Assembly: GCF_030159095.1 (NCBI RefSeq)
Contig: NZ_BRXS01000005.1
Location: forward strand, 434,001 to 498,000
DNA from: Roseisolibacter agri
GTDB taxonomy: Bacteria; Gemmatimonadota; Gemmatimonadetes; Gemmatimonadales; Gemmatimonadaceae
Direction: 5' to 3'
Length of the DNA stretch: 64,000 nucleotides
Shown here: positions 1-8,153 of the stretch, piece by piece
How positions within the stretch are numbered: position 1 is the stretch's first letter
How the letters are laid out: each line of letters begins with the position of its first letter
Translations under genes and position numbers: made by a program
The notes under the pieces: model-generated
Database searches by the model: none
The model's input: the letters and a program-made list of their open reading frames with translations, nothing else
What the model was told of the DNA's origin: nothing

Positions 1-318
1 CAGCAGCTGGCGGCCCGCACCATCCGCCCCGGCCGCCCGCCCGAGCAGGCGCTCGCCAACTGGGCACTCGGCCTCACGGGCGAGGCAGGCGAGGTCGCGG
101 AGCACGTGAAGAAGCACCTCTTCCACGGCGGCCCGCTCGACCGCACGGCGGTCGTGAAGGAGCTGGGCGACATCCTCTGGTACGTGGCCGCGATGGCCGG
201 CGCGGTGGGCGTGTCGCTCGACGAGATCGGCACGACGAACATCGAGAAGCTGCGGCGGCGATACCCCGAGGGATTCGAGGAGCACCGGAGCTTGAATCGC
301 GCGGCGGACGATACCTGA
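1..318 (+). CDS. MazG-like nucleotide pyrophosphohydrolase, 5' partial
   Basis: The reading frame is open from base 1, so the N-terminus lies outside the window. The visible ~105 residues contain the MazG-type metal-binding pattern: EAGEVAEHVKK, about 50 codons before the end of the conserved part, then ELGDILWYVAAMA. These are the two acidic helices of the all-alpha NTP pyrophosphatase fold that hydrolyses (d)NTPs to monophosphates. The domain is short and single, as in MazG-like house-cleaning enzymes rather than the duplicated E. coli MazG. The gene runs towards the dCTP deaminase operon on the other strand, so two nucleotide-pool enzymes are neighbours. The family assignment is firm; the physiological substrate is not visible. 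Confidence 0.85.
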   Translation, partial: QQLAARTIRPGRPPEQALANWALGLTGEAGEVAEHVKKHLFHGGPLDRTAVVKELGDILWYVAAMAGAVGVSLDEIGTTNIEKLRRRYPEGFEEHRSLNRAADDT

Positions 319-341
319 GCGTCGAGCGTCGAGCGTCGAGC
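319..341. repeat. Family C heptamer repeat, direct form
   Basis: Three tandem copies of the 7-bp unit GCGTCGA follow the MazG stop codon directly. The same unit recurs, often in inverted pairs, at 6657-6676, 11342-11415 and 24186-24249. Confidence 0.7.
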
Positions 342-587
342 AGGCGCGCGCTCCTCACCTCGGCCTGACGGCTGCGCGTGCGCGCGACCCACGCGTGGCG
401 GCAGCCCGAGCGCCGAGCGCCGAGCGCCGACGTGTGGGGCGGGGACGCGCGGCGTGCGCGGAGGCGACCTCGATCGCAGCAAGGAGACTCACGCGAAGCG
501 GTGAGGCTCCGCAGCGGCCGCGATCGCCGGGAGCCGGAGCGCATGCCGCGCGTCCCCGCCGGCGCACCAGACCCCGCGCCGAACCCC
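342..587. other. Convergent intergenic spacer
   Basis: No convincing gene is seen between the MazG-like and dCTP deaminase genes, which converge here. The spacer holds a second heptamer array at 408-430, three copies of GAGCGCC, a GCCGAGC variant of family C. No clear rho-independent terminator was found. Confidence 0.5.
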
Positions 588-1712
588 TCAGCGGAACTGC
601 TTGGCCAGCCGCAGCAGCTGGGTCGAGTACGACGAGCCGATGTCGGCGCCGTACAGCTTCGTGGGTTCGTCGAGCAGCCGCTCGTACAGCAGGCGCCCCA
701 CGATCTGCCCGTCCTCCAGCACGAACGGCACCTCGTGCGAGCGCACCTCCAGCACCGCGCGCGTGCCCGTGGGCGCGTGCGGGCCGTGGCCGAAGCCCGG
801 GTCGAAGAAGCCCGCGTAGTGCACGCGGAACTCGCCGATCGCGGGCTCGTACGGCACCATCGCCGCCGCGTAGCGCGCCGGCACGCGCACGCGCTCGCGC
901 GACATCAGGATGTAGAAGTCGTCCGGGTTGAGGATCAGCCGGCCCTTCCCGGGGCGGGGGATCGACTCCCAGAAGTCGCGCGGATCGTAGTGCGCGATGC
1001 GCGACAGGTCGATAAGCGGCGCGTGCGCGCGCGCGCGGTAGCCGACGACGCTCGTCGCGTCGGCGCCCACGAGGTCGACGCCGATCCAGAGGCCGCCGGC
1101 GATGCGCGCGTCGATCGGCGCGTCGCCCACGAACACCAGCCCCTCGCGGTCGTGCAGCTCGTCGAGCAGCGCGTCGTTCGACTCGGGCGCGCCGAGCGCG
1201 AGGCGCAGCTGGTTCAGCCGCGTGCCCTGCGTCACCAGCACGCTGAACGTGCGCGGCACGATCTCCAGGTAGAGCGGCCCGCGGTAGCCGGCCGGCACGA
1301 CGTCGAACTCCGTCGCGTGGTCGACGATCAGCCGCGTGAAGATGTCGAGCCGCCCCGTGGTGCTCTTCGGGTTCGCCTTGCCGGAGAGCGTCTCGGGCAG
1401 GTCCAGCGTCTCCGCCAGCGGCACCAGGTACACGCACCCCTTCTCCAGCACGCACGGGCGCGTGAGGTCGATCTCGTGCATCACCAGCTCGTCCAGCCGC
1501 TCGCGCACCGTCGCGCGCTCGCCCGGGAGGAAGCTCGCCTGCACGCGGTAGCCCGTGGCGCCCAGGCGCAGGTCCACGCTCGCGGGCTGCACCTGCGCGG
1601 GCTGCACGGCCGGCTCGCCGGTGATGCGCCCCGCGGCGATCAGCTCCTCGAGGTGCTGCGCGGCCAGCACGCCGGCGCGCGTTCGGGACGGACGGGCGTC
1701 GGGAGTCGTCAT
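588..1712 (-). CDS. dcd: 2'-deoxycytidine 5'-triphosphate deaminase (DCD family)
   Basis: A 374-residue protein of the long DCD family, with two dUTPase/DCD-type folds in one chain, unlike the ~190-residue E. coli Dcd. It should deaminate dCTP to dUTP in the cytosol for dTMP synthesis. The substrate-binding signature SGKANPKSTTGRLDIFTR lies near residue 118 and is followed by YRGPLYLEI and a TQGTRLNQLRL segment. The second half repeats the fold (KGRLILNPDDFYIL, then the YAGFFDPGFG strand). Start ATG at 1712, 17 nt downstream of the MFS stop, with no clear Shine-Dalgarno, so probably translated as the last gene of the nucleoside-uptake operon. That position hints that deoxynucleoside salvage and the dCTP/dUTP balance are co-controlled. 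Confidence 0.88.
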   Translation of the reverse strand: MTTPDARPSRTRAGVLAAQHLEELIAAGRITGEPAVQPAQVQPASVDLRLGATGYRVQASFLPGERATVRERLDELVMHEIDLTRPCVLEKGCVYLVPLAETLDLPETLSGKANPKSTTGRLDIFTRLIVDHATEFDVVPAGYRGPLYLEIVPRTFSVLVTQGTRLNQLRLALGAPESNDALLDELHDREGLVFVGDAPIDARIAGGLWIGVDLVGADATSVVGYRARAHAPLIDLSRIAHYDPRDFWESIPRPGKGRLILNPDDFYILMSRERVRVPARYAAAMVPYEPAIGEFRVHYAGFFDPGFGHGPHAPTGTRAVLEVRSHEVPFVLEDGQIVGRLLYERLLDEPTKLYGADIGSSYSTQLLRLAKQFR

Positions 1713-1729
1713 GTGGTGGGGCGAGTACG

Positions 1730-3004
1730 TCAGGCCGGCGCCGCGGACTCGCGCTTGGCGTAGCGCTCCAGGTCCGCGCCCAGCAGCAGCGTCAGGGCGA
1801 CCAGCGCGGCCGCGATGAAGAACGGCACGCCGACGCCCAGCTTGTCGAACGCGAGGCCGGCGATGATCGGGAAGATGGCGCGCGACGCGCCGCCGAACGT
1901 CTGCTGCACGCCCATGTACAGCCCGCGCTCCTCCTTGGGCGTCACGCGCGAGAGCATCGCCGTCACGCAGGGGAAGGTGAACGCGGTGCCGAGCGGCATC
2001 AGCGCGACGGCGGCCGCGAGCGTCGGGTAGCCGTTCGTGAGCGGCAGCGCCGCGAGGCCGATCGCCATCAGCGTCAGGCCCAGGCGCGCCAGCCGCGCCT
2101 CGCCCAGCCGGTCCACCAGCTTGCCGAGGATCGCGGCGCGCGTGACGACCGAGATGATGCCGATGTACATGAAGAAGTAGCCGATCGTGCGCTCGGTGAC
2201 GCCGTAGCGCGCCGCCAGGAAGAGCGCGAGGATCGACGTCACGCCCTGGAACGCGCCGATGGCAATGGCGTAGATCGAGATCAGGCGCGACGCGGGCTCG
2301 CCCGGGTGCGTGAGCACGCGCGCCACCGCCTGGTGCGAGCGCTGGCGCGGCACGATCGCCTTGTGCGAGCCGGTCGCGGTGCGCTCGACCTCGCGCGACT
2401 CGCGCAGGAAGCGCCACACGAAGAGGATGTTGACGAGGCAGAGCGCCGCCGCGAGCAGCCCGGGCGCCGCCTTGCCCGCGCCCTGCATCCACGAGCCGAG
2501 CACGGGGCCGAGCGCGACGCCGGCGTTCGTGGCGGCGGAGAGCCAGCCGAGGCTCTTCGCGCGGTCGTCGGGGCGCGCGACGTCGGCCACGTAGGCCTGG
2601 ATCACGCCCACCGTGCCGCCGCCCGCGCCCTGCACCACGCGCGACAGGAAGAGCACGACGAGCGACGTCGCGTAGCCGAAGATGATGTACGCGACCGCCG
2701 ACGCGGTGAGCGCGACGACGAGCGCGGGGCGCCGGCCGTAGCGGTCGGAGAAGCGGCCCCACAGCGGCGCGCTGAGAAGCTGCGCGACCGTGTACGCGCT
2801 CACCAGCAGCGCGGTGATCTGCCCGATGCCCAGGTGGTAGCGGATGGAGCCGAGCGCCACGTCGATCCCGTTCCCGCCGAGGTGCTGGGCGTAGAACGGG
2901 ATCAGCGGGATCACCATCAGCAGGCCGACCATGTCGAGGAAGGCCGTGAACATCAGCGCGACCAGCTTGCCGACGCCCGCGCCGCCCTCCTGCCGGTCGC
3001 TCAC
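1730..3004 (-). CDS. Major facilitator superfamily transporter
   Basis: A 424-residue, 12-helix inner-membrane transporter. MFS motif A is present as GRFSDRYGRRPAL between helices 2 and 3, and a second-half equivalent appears as GKLVDRLGEARLARLG. A GAGGGTVGVIQAYVAD segment matches the helix-4/5 region of drug:H+ antiporter families. I chose the GTG at 3004 because it overlaps the upstream permease stop in a GTGA tetranucleotide, like the other joints in this operon. An in-frame ATG at 2953 is the alternative. The substrate cannot be read from sequence; sitting between nucleoside ABC permeases and dCTP deaminase, a nucleobase, nucleoside or analogue is plausible but unproven. Confidence 0.85.
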   Translation of the reverse strand: MSDRQEGGAGVGKLVALMFTAFLDMVGLLMVIPLIPFYAQHLGGNGIDVALGSIRYHLGIGQITALLVSAYTVAQLLSAPLWGRFSDRYGRRPALVVALTASAVAYIIFGYATSLVVLFLSRVVQGAGGGTVGVIQAYVADVARPDDRAKSLGWLSAATNAGVALGPVLGSWMQGAGKAAPGLLAAALCLVNILFVWRFLRESREVERTATGSHKAIVPRQRSHQAVARVLTHPGEPASRLISIYAIAIGAFQGVTSILALFLAARYGVTERTIGYFFMYIGIISVVTRAAILGKLVDRLGEARLARLGLTLMAIGLAALPLTNGYPTLAAAVALMPLGTAFTFPCVTAMLSRVTPKEERGLYMGVQQTFGGASRAIFPIIAGLAFDKLGVGVPFFIAAALVALTLLLGADLERYAKRESAAPA

Positions 3005-3894
3005 TCCGCCTTCCCCAGCGCGGCCGGCGCCGCCGAGCGGCCCACCACGCCGGCCAGCGCGACGATCGTCAGCACGTAGGGGATCATCTCGACGAACTGC
3101 GACGGGATGAGCTGCGCGCCCTGCAGCTGGATCTGGAACGTCTCGGCCGCCGCGAACAGCACGCACGCCAGCGCGACGCGCTTCGGGTCCCAGCGTCCGA
3201 AGATCACTGCGGCGAGCGCGATGAAGCCGCGGCCGGCCGTCATGCCGTCGGTGAACTGGTGCTGGTCGAGCGCGAGGTACGCGCCGGCGAGCCCCGCCAG
3301 CGCGCCCGCGCACGCGACGCCCAGCACGCGCACGCGCGCCACCGGCACGCCGAGCGAGCGCGCGGCCTCGGGCTTCTCGCCGGCGGCGCGGATGCGGAGG
3401 CCGAACGGCGTGCGGTAGAGCAGCCACGCGGTCGCGGGCACGATCAGGAGCCCGATCCAGACGAGCGGGTTCTGCGCGGAGGCGGCGAGCGTCGCCAGCA
3501 CGCCCGTCGCGCCGCCGCTCTCGCCGCCGAAGCCCGGCACGCGCGGCGAGTTGGACGAGCTGTCGAAGGCGTAGCGCAGGAAGAAGCGCGTGCCGCCGAT
3601 GGCGAGCAGGTTGAGCGCGATGCCCGCGACGACCTGGTCGGCCTTGTAGCGGACCGTCGCGAGCGCCAGCAGCAGCGCGAGCGCGACGCCGCCCAGCAGG
3701 CCGGTCAGCAGCCCGACCCACGGCGAGCCCGCGTAGTAGCTGCCCAGCGCCGCGGTGAACGCGCCCGTGAGCATGAAGCCCTCGAGCGTCAGCGCGACGA
3801 TGCCCGCGCGCTCGCTCAGCACGCCGCCGGCGGCGGCGAGCAGGTACGGGATGACGATGCGCAGCGTCTGCGCGAGGAAGGCGAGGAGGATCAT
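3001..3894 (-). CDS. BMP-type ABC transporter permease, second subunit
   Basis: A 297-residue polytopic permease of the branched-chain/ribose/nucleoside (BPD_transp_2) family, resembling the shorter permease of nucleoside importers (NupC/YufQ type). It has an N-terminal segment LSERAGIVALTLEGFMLTGAF, typical of this subunit, and the cytoplasmic EAA-like stretch GLRIRAAGEKPEAARSLGV that contacts the ATPase. Its ATG at 3894 overlaps the first permease's stop (ATGA), and its own stop overlaps the MFS start, so translation is coupled on both sides. With the lipoprotein, ATPase and first permease it completes a nucleoside-type importer. Confidence 0.88.
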   Translation of the reverse strand: MILLAFLAQTLRIVIPYLLAAAGGVLSERAGIVALTLEGFMLTGAFTAALGSYYAGSPWVGLLTGLLGGVALALLLALATVRYKADQVVAGIALNLLAIGGTRFFLRYAFDSSSNSPRVPGFGGESGGATGVLATLAASAQNPLVWIGLLIVPATAWLLYRTPFGLRIRAAGEKPEAARSLGVPVARVRVLGVACAGALAGLAGAYLALDQHQFTDGMTAGRGFIALAAVIFGRWDPKRVALACVLFAAAETFQIQLQGAQLIPSQFVEMIPYVLTIVALAGVVGRSAAPAALGKAE

Positions 3895-5027
3895 GCGCTC
3901 ACCTTCGCGTCGGCCTTTGCCGCCGGCCGCACCGCCGCGCGCAGCACGCGCCGCACCTCGGGCACCGACGTCACGACCGCGAGGATCACGACCGCCTGCA
4001 GCACCTCGACCATCTGCTTGGGCACGAGCGCGTTCACCGCGAGGCCGCCCTGCGACAGCGTGGCGAACAGCAGCGCGGCCAGCATGATGCCGAGCGGGTG
4101 ATTGCGTCCGACCAGCGCGACCGCGACGCCGAGAAAGCCGGAGCCGGCCGCGAAGCCCTCCTCGTAGTAGTGCTTGTAGCCGAGGACGTAGTTCAGCCCC
4201 CCGAGCCCCGCGAGCGCGCCCGAGAGCATCATCGCGCGCACCCACACGCGGCCGACGTGCACGCCGCCGTACTCCGCGGCGTCGGGCTGCAGCCCCACCG
4301 CGCGCAGCTCGAAGCCGGGACGCGTGCGGAACAGGTACCACCACACCGTGCCCGCCGTCGCGATGGCGAGCAGCAGGATCGCGTTCGCCGCCGAGCCGCG
4401 GAACGCGTCGCTCACGTCGGCGAGGCGCACGACGCCGCCGACCGCCATCTCGGGCGTGTGCAGCGTCTCCGGCACGTGCAGGTGCGCCGCGACGACGTAG
4501 TTCAGCAGCGCCAGCACGATGAAGTTGAGCATGATCGTGACGATCACCTCGCTCGCGCCGAAGCGCGCCTTCAGCACGCCGGGCACCGCGCCCACGGCGC
4601 CGCCGCCGATCGCAGATGCGACGATGCACAGCGGCACCGCGAGCAGCCACGGCGTGCCCGCGGGCAGCGCGAGCCCCGCCAGCGCCGCGACGAAGCCGCC
4701 CGCGGCGAGCTGGCTCTCGGCGCCGATGTTGAACAGGCCCGCGCGCGCGGCGATCGCGAACGCGAGCCCCGTGAAGGTCAGCGTCGTCGCCTTGTAGAGC
4801 ACCTGCCCGAAGCCGTAGGCGTTGGCCCACGTGCCTTCCAGCAGCAGCCGGAACACCGCGCCCGGCGCCTGGCCGAAGGTGAGGATCAGCAGGTCGCCCA
4901 CGACGAGCGCGATGCCGAGCGCCACGAGCGGCGGCAGGATCGCCTCCTCGAACAGCGTGCGGCGGCGCGCGTCGCGACCGGCCTGCAGCGATCCGGTGCC
5001 GGGAATCTGGGCGGCCGGCGCGCTCAC
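3891..5027 (-). CDS. BMP-type ABC transporter permease, first subunit
   Basis: A 378-residue permease with about ten hydrophobic segments and a ~30-residue polar N-terminus, the size and layout of the larger nucleoside-importer permease (YufP type). The ARAGLFNIGAESQLAAGGF segment and the loop GFELRAVGLQPDAAEYGGV are hallmarks of the family. Start GTG at 5027 is chosen because it overlaps the ATPase stop codon in GTGA. It should pair with the second permease to form the transmembrane channel. Confidence 0.88.
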   Translation of the reverse strand: MSAPAAQIPGTGSLQAGRDARRRTLFEEAILPPLVALGIALVVGDLLILTFGQAPGAVFRLLLEGTWANAYGFGQVLYKATTLTFTGLAFAIAARAGLFNIGAESQLAAGGFVAALAGLALPAGTPWLLAVPLCIVASAIGGGAVGAVPGVLKARFGASEVIVTIMLNFIVLALLNYVVAAHLHVPETLHTPEMAVGGVVRLADVSDAFRGSAANAILLLAIATAGTVWWYLFRTRPGFELRAVGLQPDAAEYGGVHVGRVWVRAMMLSGALAGLGGLNYVLGYKHYYEEGFAAGSGFLGVAVALVGRNHPLGIMLAALLFATLSQGGLAVNALVPKQMVEVLQAVVILAVVTSVPEVRRVLRAAVRPAAKADAKVSA

Positions 5028-6619
5028 GCGGCCACCTCGCCCGCGGCGCCGGCCGCGCCGGTCATGTAGGGGCCGAGGCGCTCGGCCGACGCCTCGCGGC
5101 GCGGGAGCACGGTGGCGAAGCGGCCGCGGTACATCACCGCCACGCGGTCCGCGAGGGCGAGGATCTCGGCCAGGTCGGCGGAGACGAGCACGATGGCCTT
5201 CCCGGCCGCGCGCGCGCGGCGGAGCTGGTCGTGAATGAACTCGATCGCGCCCACGTCCACGCCGCGCGTGGGCTGCGCGGCGAGGAGCACGTGGTAGTCG
5301 CGCCCGGTCATCTCGCGCGCGATCACGATCTTCTGCTGGTTGCCGCCGGAGAGCGCCCGCGCCGGCAGCGACGGGTCGGCGGGACGGATGTCGTATTCCG
5401 CGACGAGGCGGCGCGCGTTCTCGGCGACGCGCGGCTGGTCGAGCCGCACGCCCCTCGCGAAGCGGTGCTGCAGGCCGAGGATCAGGTTGTCGGCGATCGA
5501 GTAGTCGAGCACGAGGCCGCGGCGGTGCCGGTCCTCTGGGATGTGCGACAGGCCAGCGTCGGCCCGCGCGCGCACGCCGAGCGCGGTCACGTCCTGGCCC
5601 GCGAGCGCGATGCGGCCGGACGTCGGGCGCGCGAGGCCCGCGAGCGCCTCCAGCAGCTCCGTCTGGCCGTTCCCCTCGACGCCGGCGATGCCGAAGATCT
5701 CGCCGGGGGCGACGGTGAAGGAGACGCCGTCCACCTCGTTCGCGCGTCGCGCGCCGGGGACGACGAGATCGGTCACCGACAGCAGCGGCGTGCCGCGCGC
5801 GGTGGCCGGCGCGTCGTCGTCGCGGCGCGCGCCGTCGCCATCCGGCAGGCCGACGGCATCGAGGGCGAGCGCGACGTCGCGTCCCACCATCGCCCGCGCG
5901 ATCGCCTGCGGCGTCGTGTCGGCGGTGCGGATGCGCTCCACCGTCGTGCCGGCGCGCATCACCGTGATCGTGTCCGAGATGTCCACGACCTCGTCGAGCT
6001 TGTGCGTGATCAGCACCACCGTGCCGCCCTGCGCCGCGAGGCCGCGCAGCACGGTCCACAGCTCCTGCACCTCGGGCGGCGACAGCACGGCGGTCGGCTC
6101 GTCGAGGATGAGGATGCGCGCGCCGCGGTAGAGCACCTTCAGGATCTCGACGCGCTGCGCCTCGCCGACGCTCAGCTCCGACACCAGCCGGTCGGCGGCG
6201 ACGGCGAGCCCGGTGCGCTCCGAGAGCGCGCGCACCTCGGCCTCCGCCCGCGCGCGGTCGAGCTGCCAGCCGCGCGTCAGCTCCTGGCCCAGCACGACGT
6301 TCTCGGCGACGGTGAGCGTCGGCACGAGCATGAAGTGCTGGTGCACCATGCCCACGCCGGCGGCGATCGCCTCGTTGGTGCTCCAGCCGGTGACGTCGCG
6401 CAGCGCGCCGGTGCCGTTGGGCGCGACCTCGATCGTGCCCGCGTCGGGCCCGTACATCCCGCTCAGGATGCGCATGAGCGTGGACTTGCCGGCGCCGTTC
6501 TCGCCGACGAGCGCGTGGATCTCGCCGGCGGCGACCTCCAGCGACGCGTCACGGTTGGCGACGACGGGGCCGAAGGACTTCTGGACTCCGCGCAGGCGGA
6601 GGGCGGTTGCCGACGTCAC
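5024..6619 (-). CDS. BMP-type ABC transporter ATPase, two fused nucleotide-binding domains
   Basis: A 531-residue duplicated ATPase of the sugar/nucleoside importer class. Domain 1 has Walker A GENGAGKS (about residues 39-46), signature LSVGEAQR and Walker B RILILDEPTAVLSPPE. Domain 2 has the degenerate P-loop GVEGNGQTE, signature LSGGNQQK and LLAAQPTRGVDVG, as expected for the second half in this family. A ~30-residue Asp/Arg-rich linker (LPDGDGARRDDDAPATARG) joins the halves. Start is GTG at 6619, 58 nt after the lipoprotein gene, with no obvious ribosome-binding site. It powers uptake through the two downstream permeases. Confidence 0.9.
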   Translation of the reverse strand: MTSATALRLRGVQKSFGPVVANRDASLEVAAGEIHALVGENGAGKSTLMRILSGMYGPDAGTIEVAPNGTGALRDVTGWSTNEAIAAGVGMVHQHFMLVPTLTVAENVVLGQELTRGWQLDRARAEAEVRALSERTGLAVAADRLVSELSVGEAQRVEILKVLYRGARILILDEPTAVLSPPEVQELWTVLRGLAAQGGTVVLITHKLDEVVDISDTITVMRAGTTVERIRTADTTPQAIARAMVGRDVALALDAVGLPDGDGARRDDDAPATARGTPLLSVTDLVVPGARRANEVDGVSFTVAPGEIFGIAGVEGNGQTELLEALAGLARPTSGRIALAGQDVTALGVRARADAGLSHIPEDRHRRGLVLDYSIADNLILGLQHRFARGVRLDQPRVAENARRLVAEYDIRPADPSLPARALSGGNQQKIVIAREMTGRDYHVLLAAQPTRGVDVGAIEFIHDQLRRARAAGKAIVLVSADLAEILALADRVAVMYRGRFATVLPRREASAERLGPYMTGAAGAAGEVAA

Positions 6620-6656
6620 AGGCTGCGATGAAGGGAAGGGGAGCGCCGCGTGCGGC

Positions 6657-6676
6657 CGGACGCTGGACGCTCGACC
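6657..6676. repeat. Family C heptamer fragment
   Basis: On the minus strand, GGTCGAGCGTCCAGCGTCCG follows the lipoprotein stop codon at once, matching the GTCGAGC/GTCCAGC units of the copy at 24186-24249. It fills part of the 58-nt gap between lipoprotein and ATPase genes. Confidence 0.5.
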
Positions 6677-6677
6677 A

Positions 6678-7751
6678 TCACTGCCGGTCGGACGGCACGG
6701 TGATCGCGCCCGCGATGATCGAGTCGCGCAGCGTCTCCAGCCGCGCGCGCAGCGCCTCGGGGATCAGCGCGCGGTTGTTCGCGTCGTACACGTAGCCGAC
6801 GCCCTGCTCCTTGAGGCCGAACTGCTGGATGCCGCCGGTGAACGTGCCCGCCTGCACGCGCTGGATGGCGTCGAACACCGCGGCGTCCACGCCCTTCACC
6901 ATCGAGGTGAGGATGAAGCCCGGCGCCTCCGCGAACTGGTCGGCGTCGACGCCGATGGCCAGCTTGCCGGTCGCGCGCGCCGCCTCGAACACGCCGAGGC
7001 CCGTGGAGCCGGAGGCGTGGAAGATCACGTTCACGCCGGACTGGTACTGGCTGAGCGCGAGCTCCTTGCCGCGGCCGGGATTGCGGAACGCCTCGGGGGT
7101 CACGCCGGCGTACTGCGCGACCACCGTGCACGTCGGGCAGACGTGCGTCACGCCGGCGCGGTAGCCCGCCTCGAACTTGTGGATCAGCGGGATGTCCATG
7201 CCGCCCACGAAGCCGACCCGCGTCGTCGGACGGTACGCGCGGTCACCGATGCGCGACTCGCGCGACAGCAGCGCCGCCAGCGCGCCGACGAGGTACGAGC
7301 CCTCCTCCTCGCGGAACTTGAGCGCCGCGAGGTTGGGCGGCGGCGGGATGGGGCGGCCGGCGGAGTCGCTCGCGACGGCGAGGTCCACGCCCGCGAAGCG
7401 GACGTTCGGGTACTCCTTCGCCAGCAGCGTCAGGTCGTCGGTGAAGATGAAGCCGACGCCGACGACGAGATCCATCCCCTCGGCCGCCAGCAGCCGGAGG
7501 CCGGCCTCGCGGTCGGAGCCCTCGCCGGGCTCGATGAACCGGACGCGCGCGCCGAGCTTCTCGGCGGCGCGCGTGGCGCCGAGGTAGGCGCCGTCGTTGA
7601 ACGACTTGTCGCCGCGGCCGCCGACGTCGAAGACGATGCCGACGTCGAGCCCCTCGTCGGAGGGTGGCTCGAGGGCGCCCGACGGGCGGACGAGGAGGAG
7701 GGCGACGTGGACGGCGAGGAGCGCGCCGATCAGGAGGAGCAGCTTGCGCAT
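6678..7751 (-). CDS. BMP-family basic membrane lipoprotein, nucleoside-type substrate-binding protein
   Basis: A 357-residue exported binding protein of the Bmp/PnrA/NupN family. The N-terminus MRKLLLLIGALLAVHVALLL is a signal or anchor segment without an evident lipobox Cys, so it may be membrane-anchored rather than lipidated. Family signatures: VGIVFDVGGRGDKSFNDGAY near residue 37 (GRGDKSFND ligand loop), NVRFAGVDL, RVGFVGGMDIPLIHKFEAGY and IGVDADQ. An odd Cys pair (HVCPTCTVV) sits in the middle. ATG at 7751 has GGAG seven bases upstream. It is the first gene of the operon and should deliver purine-type nucleosides to the ABC complex. Confidence 0.88.
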   Translation of the reverse strand: MRKLLLLIGALLAVHVALLLVRPSGALEPPSDEGLDVGIVFDVGGRGDKSFNDGAYLGATRAAEKLGARVRFIEPGEGSDREAGLRLLAAEGMDLVVGVGFIFTDDLTLLAKEYPNVRFAGVDLAVASDSAGRPIPPPPNLAALKFREEEGSYLVGALAALLSRESRIGDRAYRPTTRVGFVGGMDIPLIHKFEAGYRAGVTHVCPTCTVVAQYAGVTPEAFRNPGRGKELALSQYQSGVNVIFHASGSTGLGVFEAARATGKLAIGVDADQFAEAPGFILTSMVKGVDAAVFDAIQRVQAGTFTGGIQQFGLKEQGVGYVYDANNRALIPEALRARLETLRDSIIAGAITVPSDRQ

Positions 7752-7879
7752 GAGTCTCCAAAGGTCACGCCGCCGCACAGCCGGGGCAAGCCGCACGGCG
7801 GGCGGACCCGTCATCCGGGTGTCGGGGCGGTGTGGGCCCGATCTGCTCCAGTCCCCGGAGAGGCTGGGCTGCGCGCCCG

Positions 7880-8065
7880 GCACGCACCGACGTGCTCTGG
7901 CTTCCTGGCCTTTGGGGAGGTTTCGGATGCTCCGGATGTTGCGGATGCTCCGGATCGCTCCGCGTGGCGGCGACGTCCCATGCGCCACACGGAGCGATCC
8001 GCATGATCCGGCGCATCCGGAGCATCCGTTCCTCACCAACAGGCCAACAGGTCCGGCGCACCGGT
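7880..8065. repeat. Family A hairpin repeat, copy A1
   Basis: A long imperfect inverted repeat. The left arm carries GGATGCTCCGGAT and GATCGCTCCG and the right arm CGGAGCGATCCG and ATCCGGAGCATCC, around a conserved centre GGCGGCGACGTCCCATG. The outer arms pair CCTGGCCTTTGG with CCAACAGGCCAACAGG. It lies downstream of the TPR gene and upstream of the lipoprotein gene. Confidence 0.85.
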
Positions 8066-8095
8066 CCCTGAACGAGAGGAGCGGCCTGAATGCGA

Positions 8096-8130
8096 CACGG
8101 GGCCGGGCGACGTCGTCGCCCGGCCCCGTG
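8096..8130 (-). terminator. Terminator hairpin of the secreted TPR gene
   Basis: A perfect 15-bp stem (CACGGGGCCGGGCGA pairing with TCGCCCGGCCCCGTG) with a 5-nt loop lies 24 nt past the TPR stop. There is no U-tract, so it is either an intrinsic-like terminator or a transcript-stabilising hairpin. Confidence 0.7.
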
Positions 8131-8153
8131 CTGACGTCAGCTGCTGCCTGCGG

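Noticed and set aside
1713-2762. A 724-residue fused frame ending in the dCTP deaminase
   Set aside because: Only the last 374 residues resemble DCD. The upstream part is a shadow of the MFS transporter; a start at 1712 fits the operon spacing.
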